Origin: Frateuria hangzhouensis
GTDB lineage: Bacteria; Pseudomonadota; Gammaproteobacteria; Xanthomonadales; Rhodanobacteraceae
Reading direction: 5' to 3'
Assembly (NCBI RefSeq): GCF_026410505.1
Contig: NZ_JAPMIU010000002.1
Span: 248,001-312,000 of the forward strand
Length of the DNA: 64,000 bases
The position numbers and the translations under genes were made by a program. Shown here in pieces: positions 8,332-16,511 of the stretch. Under the pieces are notes generated by a model, which was given only the letters and a program-made list of their open reading frames with translations, was not told the DNA's origin and did no database searches. The stretch's first letter is position 1, and each line of letters begins with the position of its first letter.

Positions 8332-9075
8332 TTACACGGCGAGAGTGCGGCCGCCGTCCACGCGGATGATCTGGCCGGTGACGAAGGGGGCATCGCGCAG
8401 CAGCCACAGCACGGCGGAGGCGACATCCTCCGGCGTGCCGGCGCGCTGCAGCGGGGTGCGCGCCAGCAGCGTGGCGCGATCGTCGTAATCCTTGCCTTCG
8501 GCCGGCCACAGCACCGCGCCGGGGGCGACGCCGTTGATGCGCACCTCGGGGGCGAGGTCCTGCGCCAGGGTGCGGGTCATCGCGGCCAGCGCGGCCTTGG
8601 CCATCACGTAGATGGGGTGTCCGGGCAGCGCGCGCTCGGCGTAGATGTCGATCAGGTTGACGATGGCGCCGCGCGCCTCGCGCAGCGCCGGGCCGGCGGC
8701 CTGGACCAGGAAAAACGGTGCCTGCGCATTGGAGGCGAACAGCTCGTTCCATTGCGCTGGCGTGGCATTGCCTATGGGCGTGGGATAGAACGCGGAGGCG
8801 TTATTGACCAGTGCGTCCAGCCGGCCGTAGCGCGCCAGCACCTGTTCGACCAGCGCCGGCAGGTGCGCCACGTCGGCCAGGTCGGCCTGAATGCCCAGCG
8901 TGCTGCCGGGGCGCGCGCGCTCCAGCTCCGCCATCAACGCGTCGGCGTCATCGGCCGAATGGCGGTAGTGCAACGCCAGGTCGTAGCCGGCCGCGTGCAG
9001 GGTGCGGGCGATGCTGGCGCCGACGCGGCGTGCGGCGCCGGTGACCAGCGCGACGGGAGCGGTTGCGGTATCCAT
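8332..9075 (-). CDS. Pteridine reductase (SDR family)
   Basis: A 247-residue short-chain dehydrogenase whose cofactor motif is TGAARRVG. The T-G-x3-R-x-G form distinguishes pteridine reductases (PTR1/FolM type), which reduce dihydropterins or dihydrofolate with NADPH, from ordinary SDRs (TGxxxGxG). Further motifs are LVNNASAFYPTP, the catalytic Y-x3-K as YVMAK, and the C-terminal TGQIIRVDGGRTL. The ATG at 9075 (MDTATAPVALVTGAARR) is chosen; one at 9093 would add six residues. Proximity to folB and folK supports a pterin substrate. Confidence 0.85.
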   Translation of the reverse strand: MDTATAPVALVTGAARRVGASIARTLHAAGYDLALHYRHSADDADALMAELERARPGSTLGIQADLADVAHLPALVEQVLARYGRLDALVNNASAFYPTPIGNATPAQWNELFASNAQAPFFLVQAAGPALREARGAIVNLIDIYAERALPGHPIYVMAKAALAAMTRTLAQDLAPEVRINGVAPGAVLWPAEGKDYDDRATLLARTPLQRAGTPEDVASAVLWLLRDAPFVTGQIIRVDGGRTLAV

Positions 9076-9138
9076 GCGCCGAGCTTGCCGCAAAGCGGCC
9101 GGGGCGTCATCGCTCCTGCGGCTGAAGCTAAGCGATTT

Positions 9139-9810
9139 CTATGGGCCGGGCTCCCGGGCGTCCGCGTCGGGCTCGATCACCTCGCCGCTCTCCGCCAGCG
9201 GTTCGGTGCGCACCAGGCTGCCGCTGCCGAACAGGTCGATCGCGGTACGCGCCACGCTGCGCGTGTCGTACCAGGCGTAGGCGCCCACCCCGGCTGCGCC
9301 GACCACCGGCAACCAGCGCGAGATGCCGGCGCCGACCGCGCGCTGCGACAGGCTGACACCGATCCGCCGCGCCACCCGCTCGGCCAGCGTGGCCGAGAGC
9401 CGGCGGAACAACAACCGGTCGCCCATCCGCACCACCAGGTCGCGGAACGCCTGCGCCGCGGTGTGCCGGAACAGGCACCACAGCATCTGCTCGCGGCCCA
9501 GGCTGGCGTGCTGGCCGAAGGCGGCGGCGATGTCGCTGACCATCTGTGCCTGGATGCGCCAGATCGCCACCAGCTCCGGCAGCACGGTCAGCCAGCCCAG
9601 CGGGCCCGGCGGCAGCGCCAGCGAACCGGCGGTGAGCGCCGCCTTGCGCGCGGCCTGGGAGGCCAGCTCGCGTGCCTGCGCTTCCGGATGGATGCCGCGA
9701 TGCACGTGGCTGCCGGGGATCTGGCTGGCGAAATCGAGGATCGCGGCGGTGATCCGGCCATGCTCGACCGGGGCGGGTACGGCGGGGACCTGGGTGGGCG
9801 GATCGGCCAT
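9139..9810 (-). CDS. EcsC family protein
   Basis: A 223-residue protein resembling the EcsC family, named after the third gene of the Bacillus ecs locus; biochemical function is unknown. A glycine/proline-rich stretch (ALPPGPLGWLTVLPELVAIWRIQ, about 75-97) precedes a long helical region, and a second hydrophobic segment (WLPVVGAAGVGAYAWYDT) lies toward the C-terminus. ATG 9810 (MADPPTQVPAVPAP) is preferred over 9873, which would add 21 residues reaching into the control region shared with the divergent TonB receptor gene. Confidence 0.75.
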   Translation of the reverse strand: MADPPTQVPAVPAPVEHGRITAAILDFASQIPGSHVHRGIHPEAQARELASQAARKAALTAGSLALPPGPLGWLTVLPELVAIWRIQAQMVSDIAAAFGQHASLGREQMLWCLFRHTAAQAFRDLVVRMGDRLLFRRLSATLAERVARRIGVSLSQRAVGAGISRWLPVVGAAGVGAYAWYDTRSVARTAIDLFGSGSLVRTEPLAESGEVIEPDADAREPGP

Positions 9811-9900
9811 GGCTGCTCCTGGCGAACGGGACGACCAGTGTGGGCGACGACCCGTGAATGAGGCATGGGCCACGGCGTGACTTCCGGCCTAGGTCGGTCG

Positions 9901-9923
9901 TGAGAGTTATATTATAACATTCC
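9901..9923 (+). promoter_or_regulatory. Candidate Zur (zinc uptake regulator) operator
   Basis: The core GTTATA-T-TATAAC (9906-9918) is a perfect inverted repeat around one base and continues ATTCC on the right. It matches the gammaproteobacterial Zur consensus GTTATA-N-TATAAC flanked by GAAAT and ATTTC, with all 12 core bases identical. It lies 28 bp before the TonB-dependent receptor ATG in otherwise very GC-rich DNA, where it would overlap the promoter, so repression by Zur-Zn is the natural reading. Confidence 0.75.
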
Positions 9924-9951
9924 ACTTACCCCGCCTCTGGACCGCCCGCCG

Positions 9952-12084
9952 ATGACCCGTACGTTGCTTGCCCTGAGCCTTGCCCTCGCCCTGAGTCCCG
10001 CCGTCGCCGCCGTGGCGCCGGGCGATGGCGATGCCGCCGTCGTGCCCGCCCCTGCGCAAGTGCGGCAACTGGGCACGGTCGACGTCAGCGCCGCGCTGGA
10101 CCTGTCGCGCAACGCGCTCTCGCCGGACACCGGCTCCAGCCAGTACGTGATCGACCAGCAGGCCATCGCGCAGTTGCCGCTGGGCGCGTCCACGCCGGTC
10201 AACCAGGTGCTGCTGCAGGCGCCGGGCGTGGTGCAGGACTCCTATGGCGGCCTGCACGTGCGCGGCGACCACGGCAACCTGCAGTACCGCATCAACGGCG
10301 TGATCGTGCCCGAATCGATCTCCGGCTTCGGCCAGACGCTGGATGCGCGCACCATCCGCAGCATCAAGCTGCTCGACGGCGCGCTGCCGGCGCAATACGG
10401 CCTGCGCACCGCCGCGGTGGTCGACATCACCACCAAGAGCGGCCACCAGCTCGGCAACGGCGGCAGCGTCGGCGTGACCGGCGGCTCCTTCGGCACGCTC
10501 AACCCGAACGTTTCGCTGTGGGGTAGCAGCGATCGATGGAGCGCGTTCGTTACCGCCAACTATCTGGAAAACGACGCCGGCATCGAAAACCCCACCGCCA
10601 GCCGCAAGCCGATCCACGACCACACCAACCAGGCCAAGGGCTTCGGCGACGTCAGCTACCTGCTCGACGCCGACACGCGGCTGAGCTTCCTGTTCGGCGC
10701 GGCGAACAACCGCTTCGAGATCCCCAACGTGCCGGGCCAGCAGCCGCAGTTCGGCTACCTCGACCGTACCGCGTTCGATTCGGCGACCATGGACGCACGC
10801 CAGCGCGAGAACACGCGTTTCGGCATCCTTGCCCTGCAGGGCAAGCTCGGCCGCACCGACTACCAGGTCTCGCTGGGCCAGCGTTACACCGCGGTCGACT
10901 ACGCGCCCGACCGGGTCGGCGAGCTGATGTTCAACGGCGTGGCCACCCACGTCACCCGCAGCAACCGCGCCAGCACCCTGCAGACGGATTTCGCCACCCC
11001 GCTGGGCGATGACCACACCTTGCGCTATGGCCTCTACGGCAGCTTCGAACACGCCGCCAGCGGCAACGACGCCTGGGTGTTCCCGGCCGACGCCCAGGGC
11101 AACCAGGCCAGCACCACGCCGTTGAACATCGTCGACGACGGTGGGCTCACCGCCCGCACCTGGTCGGCGTACGTGCAGGACGAATGGAGCCTGGGCGAGG
11201 CCTGGACGCTCAACCTCGGCCTGCGCGGCGACCGCTACCAGCTGACCCGCACCGAGAGCCAGTTGAGCCCGCGCCTGGGCGTGGTGTGGCAGGCCACCGA
11301 CAGCACCGTGGTGCACGCCGGCTACGCGCGCTACTTCACGCCGCCGGCGAGCGAGATGATCACCAGCGAGAACATCGCGCGCTTCGACGGCACCACCAAC
11401 GCGGTGCCGGACCTGGGCAACAACACCCCGCTGGCCGAGCGTTCGGACTACTTCGACGTGGGCGTCCAGCAGAGCCTCGGCAGCGCCTGGACGCTGGGCC
11501 TGGACAGCTACTACCGCAAGGTCGATCGCCTGCAGGACGAGGGCCAGTTCGGCTCGGCGCTGGTGTACTCGACCTTCAATCTCGCCAAGGGGCGGGTCAA
11601 GGGCGTGGAGTTCACCGCCGACTACAGCGCCGGCCCGCTGTCGGCGTACTTCAACGTCGCGCTCAGCAAGGCGGTCGGCAAGGGCATCATCACCAGCCAG
11701 TACAACTTCGACCCGGACGACCTGGCCTACGTGGCCGAGCACTGGATCGCGCTGGACCACGACCAGAAACTGGCCTCCTCCGGCGGCTTCAGCGTCGCGC
11801 TCGGCGAGCGCACGCGGATCGGCGCGGACTACCTGTTCGGCAGCGGCCTGCGCCGCGACGGCGAAGTGCCCAACGGCGACCACCTGCCAGCGTACTTCCA
11901 GCTCAACCTGAGCGTGGCGCACGATTTCGCCTTCGACCGCCTTGGCGACCTGCACACCCAACTGGCCCTGATCAATGCGCTGGACCGCGGCTACGAGCTG
12001 CGCGACGGCAGTGGCATCGGCGTGGGCGCGCCGCAGTTCGGCCCGCGGCGTGGGGTGTACCTGAGCGTGCAGAAGGATTTCTGA
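9952..12084 (+). CDS. TonB-dependent outer-membrane receptor, putative zinc uptake
   Basis: A 710-residue outer-membrane receptor. It has a signal peptide (MTRTLLALSLALALSPAVAAVA), a plug domain (VNQVLLQAPGVVQDSYGGLHVRG; IRSIKLLDGALPAQYG; VVDITTKSG) and a beta-barrel ending in the typical terminal phenylalanine (SVQKDF). Such receptors import metal chelates, free metals or nutrients using TonB-ExbBD energy. The substrate is not readable from the barrel, but the near-consensus Zur operator just upstream points to zinc, as for ZnuD-type receptors. No periplasmic or inner-membrane zinc transporter is adjacent. Family is certain; the zinc role is inferred from regulation. Confidence 0.93.
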   Translation: MTRTLLALSLALALSPAVAAVAPGDGDAAVVPAPAQVRQLGTVDVSAALDLSRNALSPDTGSSQYVIDQQAIAQLPLGASTPVNQVLLQAPGVVQDSYGGLHVRGDHGNLQYRINGVIVPESISGFGQTLDARTIRSIKLLDGALPAQYGLRTAAVVDITTKSGHQLGNGGSVGVTGGSFGTLNPNVSLWGSSDRWSAFVTANYLENDAGIENPTASRKPIHDHTNQAKGFGDVSYLLDADTRLSFLFGAANNRFEIPNVPGQQPQFGYLDRTAFDSATMDARQRENTRFGILALQGKLGRTDYQVSLGQRYTAVDYAPDRVGELMFNGVATHVTRSNRASTLQTDFATPLGDDHTLRYGLYGSFEHAASGNDAWVFPADAQGNQASTTPLNIVDDGGLTARTWSAYVQDEWSLGEAWTLNLGLRGDRYQLTRTESQLSPRLGVVWQATDSTVVHAGYARYFTPPASEMITSENIARFDGTTNAVPDLGNNTPLAERSDYFDVGVQQSLGSAWTLGLDSYYRKVDRLQDEGQFGSALVYSTFNLAKGRVKGVEFTADYSAGPLSAYFNVALSKAVGKGIITSQYNFDPDDLAYVAEHWIALDHDQKLASSGGFSVALGERTRIGADYLFGSGLRRDGEVPNGDHLPAYFQLNLSVAHDFAFDRLGDLHTQLALINALDRGYELRDGSGIGVGAPQFGPRRGVYLSVQKDF

Positions 12085-12101
12085 GCCGGATGCGTTTTTT
12101 T

Positions 12102-12127
12102 GTAGGAGCCCACACGTGGGCTCCTAC
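12102..12127. repeat. Family A repeat, minimal form
   Basis: GTAGGAGCCCAC - AC - GTGGGCTCCTAC: a 12-bp perfect stem with a two-base loop, immediately after the TonB receptor gene. It represents the outer arm of family A with the inner arms deleted. It could act as a transcription or mRNA-3'-end hairpin, although the T tract (TTTTTTT) precedes rather than follows it. Confidence 0.85.
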
Positions 12128-12197
12128 AGGGACGGCGCCTTGCCGCGGGGCTGACACGCCATCGGCTACTCTTTTGGTTTGACTACGCACCCGACGC

Positions 12198-13391
12198 ATG
12201 GCCTCCCGACTCCCCGATCCCGGTCCCGACGAGCGCACCCATTCCGATCGCCTGTTGCAGCTGCTGCGCAGCCAGATCGCCTCGCAGGGGCCGATCCCGT
12301 TCGCCCAGTACATGGAGCGCTGCCTGTACGCGCCAGGGCTGGGCTACTACAGCGCCGGCAAGACCAAATTCGGCGAGGGTGGCGATTTCGTCACCGCGCC
12401 GGAACTGGGTGGCATGTTTGCGCAGTGCGTGGCAAACGCGGTGCAACCGATGCTGGCGATGCTGGGCGAGGAGGCCGACGTGCTGGAGCTCGGCGGCGGC
12501 ACCGGCGCGTTCGCCGAAGCGGCGCTGCGGGCCTTCGCCGAGGCCGGCACGCTGCCGCGCCGCTATTTCATCCTCGAACCCAGCGCCGACCTGCGCGAGC
12601 GCCAGCGCGGGCGGCTCGCCGCGGCGCTGCCGGCCGGGCTGAACGCGCGGGTGGCCTGGCTGGACCGCCCGCCCGAGGAAAGCTGGCGCGGCGTGCTGTT
12701 CGCCAACGAGGTGGTCGACGCACTGCCGACCACGCGCTTCACCCTGCGCGCGGGCGAGGTCTACGAGGAACACGTCGCACTCGACGGCGAAGGCCGGCTG
12801 ATGCGCACCGACCGCCCGGCCGATGCACTGGTCAGCGGCGCGGTGCGTCATCTGGAGCGCGACCTTGGCGGTGCGTTCGCCGACGGTTACCGTTCGGAGG
12901 TGTTGCCGCAGCTGCCGTACTGGGTCCAGGCCGTGGCCGGTACGCTCGAGGCGGGGGTGATGCTGTTCATCGACTACGGCTACGTACGCCGCGAGTACTA
13001 CCTGCCCGAGCGCACCGACGGCACGCTGATGGCGCACTACCGCCACCACGCGCACAACGACCCGTTGCACTGGCCGGGCCTGAACGACCTGACCGCCTCG
13101 GTCGACTTCACCGCCCTGGCCGAGGCCGGCAACAGCGCCGGCTTCGGCGTGGCTGCCTATCTGCCGCAGGCGCAGTTCCTGCTTGCCAGCGGCCTGCAGT
13201 CGGCGTTCGAACGCGCCTACGCCGAGGCGGGCGATGACCTGGCCCGGCATCGGCTGGCGCAGGAAGTGCGCCGGCTGACGATGCCCGAACAGATGGGCGA
13301 GCGCTTTCAGGCGATGCTGTTCGCGCGCGGTCTGGAGGTGGTGCCGCTGGCCGCCGAACTGCTCGCGGCCGACCAGGGCGGGCGGCTGTGA
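12198..13391 (+). CDS. MidA/NDUFAF7-like SAM-dependent methyltransferase
   Basis: A 397-residue class I methyltransferase of the DUF185/MidA family. The eukaryotic homologue NDUFAF7 dimethylates an arginine of a complex I subunit; the bacterial substrate is not established. Visible features are the N-terminal GPIPFAQYMERCLYAPGLGYY block, GEGGDFVTAPEL, the SAM-binding glycine motif VLELGGGTGAFAEA (about 94-107) and LFANEVVDALP. The sequence continues into a C-terminal SVDFTALAEA segment typical of the family. It overlaps the following VanZ-like gene by 4 nt, so the two are probably translationally coupled. Confidence 0.9.
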   Translation: MASRLPDPGPDERTHSDRLLQLLRSQIASQGPIPFAQYMERCLYAPGLGYYSAGKTKFGEGGDFVTAPELGGMFAQCVANAVQPMLAMLGEEADVLELGGGTGAFAEAALRAFAEAGTLPRRYFILEPSADLRERQRGRLAAALPAGLNARVAWLDRPPEESWRGVLFANEVVDALPTTRFTLRAGEVYEEHVALDGEGRLMRTDRPADALVSGAVRHLERDLGGAFADGYRSEVLPQLPYWVQAVAGTLEAGVMLFIDYGYVRREYYLPERTDGTLMAHYRHHAHNDPLHWPGLNDLTASVDFTALAEAGNSAGFGVAAYLPQAQFLLASGLQSAFERAYAEAGDDLARHRLAQEVRRLTMPEQMGERFQAMLFARGLEVVPLAAELLAADQGGRL

Positions 13392-13813
13392 ACCCGGCCG
13401 CGGCCCCCGTGCCCCATTGGCGCACCGGCTGGTCGGTGCTGGGCTTGCTGCTGATGCTGGCGGTGCTGGCCTCCGCGCTGCTGCCGGTGACGCGCCAGCT
13501 CACCGCGATGGCGATCTCGCTGACGCCCGAGGGCGACAAGCTGCTGCACGTGGCCGCCTTCGCCGGGTTGATGCTTTGGTGGGGCAACGTCTACCGCCGC
13601 ACCGGCGTGCGGCTCGGCGTGGCGGCGGCGTGCCTGGCATTCGGCGTGCTGATCGAATGCGCGCAATGGCCGGCCGATCCGGACGATGCCAGCGCCTGGG
13701 ACGTGCTGGCCGACCTGGTCGGACTGGGGCTGGGCGTGTTGCTGTTGCGCACGCCGCTGGCCGACATGCTCGTGCGCGCCGAGGACTGGTTGGGTTTGCG
13801 GCAAACCCGCTGA
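13388..13813 (+). CDS. VanZ-like family protein
   Basis: A 141-residue small membrane protein with about four hydrophobic segments and the VanZ-family motifs DKLLHVAAFAGLMLWW (about 43-58) and IECAQ (about 84-88), followed by DPDDASAWDVLADLVGLGLG. VanZ gives low-level teicoplanin resistance in enterococci, but most chromosomal homologues have no known role. It starts at a GTG overlapping the stop of the methyltransferase gene by 4 nt, which decides the start. Confidence 0.85.
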   Translation: MNPAAAPVPHWRTGWSVLGLLLMLAVLASALLPVTRQLTAMAISLTPEGDKLLHVAAFAGLMLWWGNVYRRTGVRLGVAAACLAFGVLIECAQWPADPDDASAWDVLADLVGLGLGVLLLRTPLADMLVRAEDWLGLRQTR

Positions 13814-13852
13814 TCCGCGCGCAGGGCCGGCTTTGGTCCGGCATCCCGCGAC

Positions 13853-13875
13853 GGTGGGCTGAAGCCCACCCTACC
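13853..13875. repeat. Family B palindromic repeat, single arm
   Basis: GGTGGGCTGAAGCCCACCCTA between the convergent VanZ-like and hemH genes. It is the right arm of the two-arm element at 32738-32804; the left arm is missing. Confidence 0.8.
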
Positions 13876-13887
13876 TGGCCGATCCGT

Positions 13888-14943
13888 TTACGGGCTGCCG
13901 CCGAAACCGGGCCAGCCCTGTGCATGTCGCCGGACCAGTACGGCCAGGCTGGCCACCTGCTCGGGCGAATCGTTGAGCGCCGGGATATATCGCAGCTCCT
14001 CGCCGCCGGCCTCGACGAAGAAATCGCGGTTTTGCATGGCGATTTCCTCCAGCGTCTCCAGGCAGTCCACCGCGAAGCCGGGGCAGGCCACGTCCAGTCG
14101 CCTGATCCCCTCGCCGGCGAGCCGCCGCACGGTAGCGTCGGTATACGGCTGCAGCCACGGCTCGCGACCCACCCGCGACTGGAAGCTTACGAGCAGTTGC
14201 GTCGAATCCAGGCCCAGCCGCTGGCGCAACCGCGCGGCGGTGGCCTGACAGTGCGCCAGGTAGGGGTCGCCCAGCCGCACGTAGCGTTCGGGAATGCCGT
14301 GGAAGGACAGCAGCAGCTTCTCGCTGCGGCCGTGCTCGCCCCACCAGCGCTCGATGCGCCGCGCCAGCGCCTCGATATGCGCCGGATCGTCGTGGTAATC
14401 GTTGATCAGCCGCAGTTCCGGCGGCCAGCGCAGCGCCTTCAACGCGTCGGCCACCGCGTCGATCACCGAGCCGGTGGAGGTGGCCGAATACTGCGGGTAC
14501 AGCGGCAGCACCAGCAGCCGGCGCACGCCGGCCGCCTGCAGCTCTGCGATCTTCGCGGCCACCGACGGCGCGCCGTAGCGCATCGCCAGCGCCACGTGCG
14601 CCTGGCCGGCCAGTTCCGCCTGTAGCGCCCCGGCCAGCGCTTCGCTCAGCACGCGCAAGGGCGAGCCGGCCTCGCTCCAGATACGTGCGTAGGCATGCGC
14701 CGAGCGGCGGGGGCGGATCGCCAGGATCACCTGCAGGATCGGCCACCACCGCCAGCGCGGGTAATCGATCACCCGGCGATCGCCCAGGAACTCGGCCAGG
14801 TAGGGCTTGAGCGCGCGCGACGTGGGCGCCTCGGGCGTGCCCAGGTTGACCAGCAGCACGCCCGTCTCGCAGGCAGCGCCTGGCTGAACGTTCTGGTCAG
14901 GGGCGTGGTCTGAAGGGCCGGTATAGTGGTCGTGCTGTGACAT
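13888..14943 (-). CDS. hemH: Ferrochelatase
   Basis: Ferrochelatase inserts ferrous iron into protoporphyrin IX, the last step of protoheme synthesis. The 351-residue product has the N-terminal GVLLVNLGTPEAPT motif, the central YPQYSATSTGSV, the catalytic histidine motif LLSFHGIPERYV, and the C-terminal CPGFAVDCLETLEEI block. About 25 polar residues precede the conserved core; the ATG at 14943 or 14952 are equally possible starts. Further upstream reading lacks family character. It is convergent with the VanZ-like gene and divergent from the SYLF gene. Confidence 0.94.
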   Translation of the reverse strand: MSQHDHYTGPSDHAPDQNVQPGAACETGVLLVNLGTPEAPTSRALKPYLAEFLGDRRVIDYPRWRWWPILQVILAIRPRRSAHAYARIWSEAGSPLRVLSEALAGALQAELAGQAHVALAMRYGAPSVAAKIAELQAAGVRRLLVLPLYPQYSATSTGSVIDAVADALKALRWPPELRLINDYHDDPAHIEALARRIERWWGEHGRSEKLLLSFHGIPERYVRLGDPYLAHCQATAARLRQRLGLDSTQLLVSFQSRVGREPWLQPYTDATVRRLAGEGIRRLDVACPGFAVDCLETLEEIAMQNRDFFVEAGGEELRYIPALNDSPEQVASLAVLVRRHAQGWPGFGGSP

Positions 14944-15025
14944 CGAAGGCATCGGCGGCGTGCAGGCGATGGAGTCTGCCACAAGCCGTCCGGCGCGCCC
15001 CGGCAACCCGCCAAAGGAGTACCCC

Positions 15026-15712
15026 ATGTTCAAGGCATTGCGTCGTTGTTCGCTGATCGCGCTGGCGCTGTGGCTGCCCGCGATGGCCGCCCATGCCGAG
15101 GATCCGCCGCTGGTACGCGCGCAGAACGCGGTGCGCGTGCTGCACGAGATCATGCAGGCGCCGGACAAGGCGATCCCGAAGGACCTGCTGGGCAACGCCA
15201 AGGCGATCGCGGTGATCCCGGACATGGTCAAGGCCGGCTTCATCTTCGGTGGCCGTCGCGGCGAAGGCCTGATCTCGGTGAAGACCCGCGACGGCACCTG
15301 GTCCAACCCCAGCTTCATCACGCTCACCGGCGGCAGCGTGGGTTTCCAGGCTGGCGTGTCGGCGACCGACGTGGTCCTGGTGTTCCGCACCCAGCGCGGG
15401 GTCGATTCGATCGTCCACGGCAAGTTCACCGTCGGCGCCGATGCCGCCGCCGCGGCCGGCCCGGTCGGGCGCACCGCCAGTGCCTCCACCGACGCGCAGA
15501 TGAAAGCGGAGATCTATTCCTACTCGCGCTCGCGTGGCCTGTTCGCCGGCGTGGCGGTGGACGGCTCGGTGCTGCGCATCGACTACGACGCCAACGCCGC
15601 CGTGTACGGCGAGGGCATCACCCCGCGGCGCATCTTCGAAGGCGGCGTGAGCAACGTGCCGAGCCCGGTCGTGGACTTCCGCGACCAGCTCGAGGAGTAC
15701 ACTGCGCGTTGA
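15026..15712 (+). CDS. Exported SYLF (YSC84) domain lipid-binding protein
   Basis: A 228-residue secreted protein of the SYLF/YSC84 family, whose eukaryotic members bind phosphoinositides; bacterial members are of uncertain function. There is a clear signal peptide (MFKALRRCSLIALALWLPAM ending AHAEDPP), then the family elements: AKAIAVIPDMVKAGFIFGG, GEGLISVKT, WSNPSFITLTGGSVGFQ and, near the C-terminus, YSRSRGLFAGVAVDGSVL. The start is fixed by AAAGGAGT at a good distance before the ATG; an in-frame ATG at 14960 would destroy the signal-peptide position. Confidence 0.88.
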   Translation: MFKALRRCSLIALALWLPAMAAHAEDPPLVRAQNAVRVLHEIMQAPDKAIPKDLLGNAKAIAVIPDMVKAGFIFGGRRGEGLISVKTRDGTWSNPSFITLTGGSVGFQAGVSATDVVLVFRTQRGVDSIVHGKFTVGADAAAAAGPVGRTASASTDAQMKAEIYSYSRSRGLFAGVAVDGSVLRIDYDANAAVYGEGITPRRIFEGGVSNVPSPVVDFRDQLEEYTAR

Positions 15713-15779
15713 TCGCGTTGCTGGCATAGCGCCTGGCAACCCCAACGTTTTCGGCATAGTCCGTCAGAGGTTTGAAGTC

Positions 15780-16028
15780 ATGGGTCTGGACAGTTTTTGG
15801 CATTGGATCATCCTGCTGGTCGTGGTGCTGGTGATCTTCGGTACCGGCAAGCTCTCGAAGATCGGCCCGGACCTGGGCAACGCCCTGCGCGGCTTCAAGA
15901 AGGCCATGCAGGGTGACGACGAGGACGAAGCGGAAGCCAAGCGCAAGGCGCAGGAGCATCTGCGCGCCGATCCGCCGCCGACGCAGGACACGGCCAGCAA
16001 GGCGCGCGACACCAGCGAAACCAAGTAA
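15780..16028 (+). CDS. tatA: Twin-arginine translocase subunit TatA
   Basis: TatA multimers form the translocation element for folded proteins with twin-arginine signals. The 82-residue protein has one N-terminal transmembrane helix (SFWHWIILLVVVLVIFG), the FGTGKL hinge, an amphipathic helix (IGPDLGNALRGFKKAM) and a highly charged tail, the usual TatA plan. It is the first gene of a tatABC operon, 18 bp ahead of tatB. Confidence 0.95.
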   Translation: MGLDSFWHWIILLVVVLVIFGTGKLSKIGPDLGNALRGFKKAMQGDDEDEAEAKRKAQEHLRADPPPTQDTASKARDTSETK

Positions 16029-16046
16029 GCGCGCGGTGGCGCGACC

Positions 16047-16511
16047 ATGATCGAGATCAGCTTCGGCAAGCTGCTGCTGCTGGCGCTCATCGCGCTGCTC
16101 GTGCTCGGCCCGGAGAAGCTGCCCGGCGCCGCACGCACGGCCGGCGCGCTGGTGCGCCGCGTGCGCAACAGCTGGGACAGCGTGCGCGCCGAGGTCGAGC
16201 GCGAACTGGAAGTGGAGGAGATCAAGCGCACTGCGCGCCAGGCCGCCGCGCGCGCCGAGGCGGCGCAGACGCAGATGAACGCCACGGCGCGCGAGGTGCG
16301 CGAGGCAGTCGGTTCCGTGGCCGCCGCGGCGCAGCCCGATCCGGAGTCCCCGCCGGCCGCCGGCGAACCGATGCGCCTGGACCAGGAGCCTTCGGAGCAG
16401 CTCGCGCCCGCCGACGAGGCGCCGCCCGAGCGCGACACGTTGACGGGCGATCTGTTTGCGCAAGACCCCGAGCACGCGCCGGTGAAGGAACCCCCGCATG
16501 GCATCGCCTGA
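16047..16511 (+). CDS. tatB: Sec-independent protein translocase subunit TatB
   Basis: TatB forms the signal-recognition complex with TatC. The 154-residue product begins MIEISFGKLLLLALIALLVLGPEKLP: a membrane helix starting with the TatB-typical E-I-S-F and ending G-P-E-K-L-P, followed by an amphipathic helix (AARTAGALVRRVRNSW) and a long acidic/proline-rich cytoplasmic tail. It is longer than TatA, as expected. It overlaps tatC by 14 nt. Confidence 0.95.
   Translation: MIEISFGKLLLLALIALLVLGPEKLPGAARTAGALVRRVRNSWDSVRAEVERELEVEEIKRTARQAAARAEAAQTQMNATAREVREAVGSVAAAAQPDPESPPAAGEPMRLDQEPSEQLAPADEAPPERDTLTGDLFAQDPEHAPVKEPPHGIA

Noticed and set aside
12102-12127. Intrinsic terminator of the TonB receptor gene.
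   Set aside because: The hairpin is strong but the T tract precedes it on the plus strand; it is better explained as a minimal copy of the dispersed repeat.
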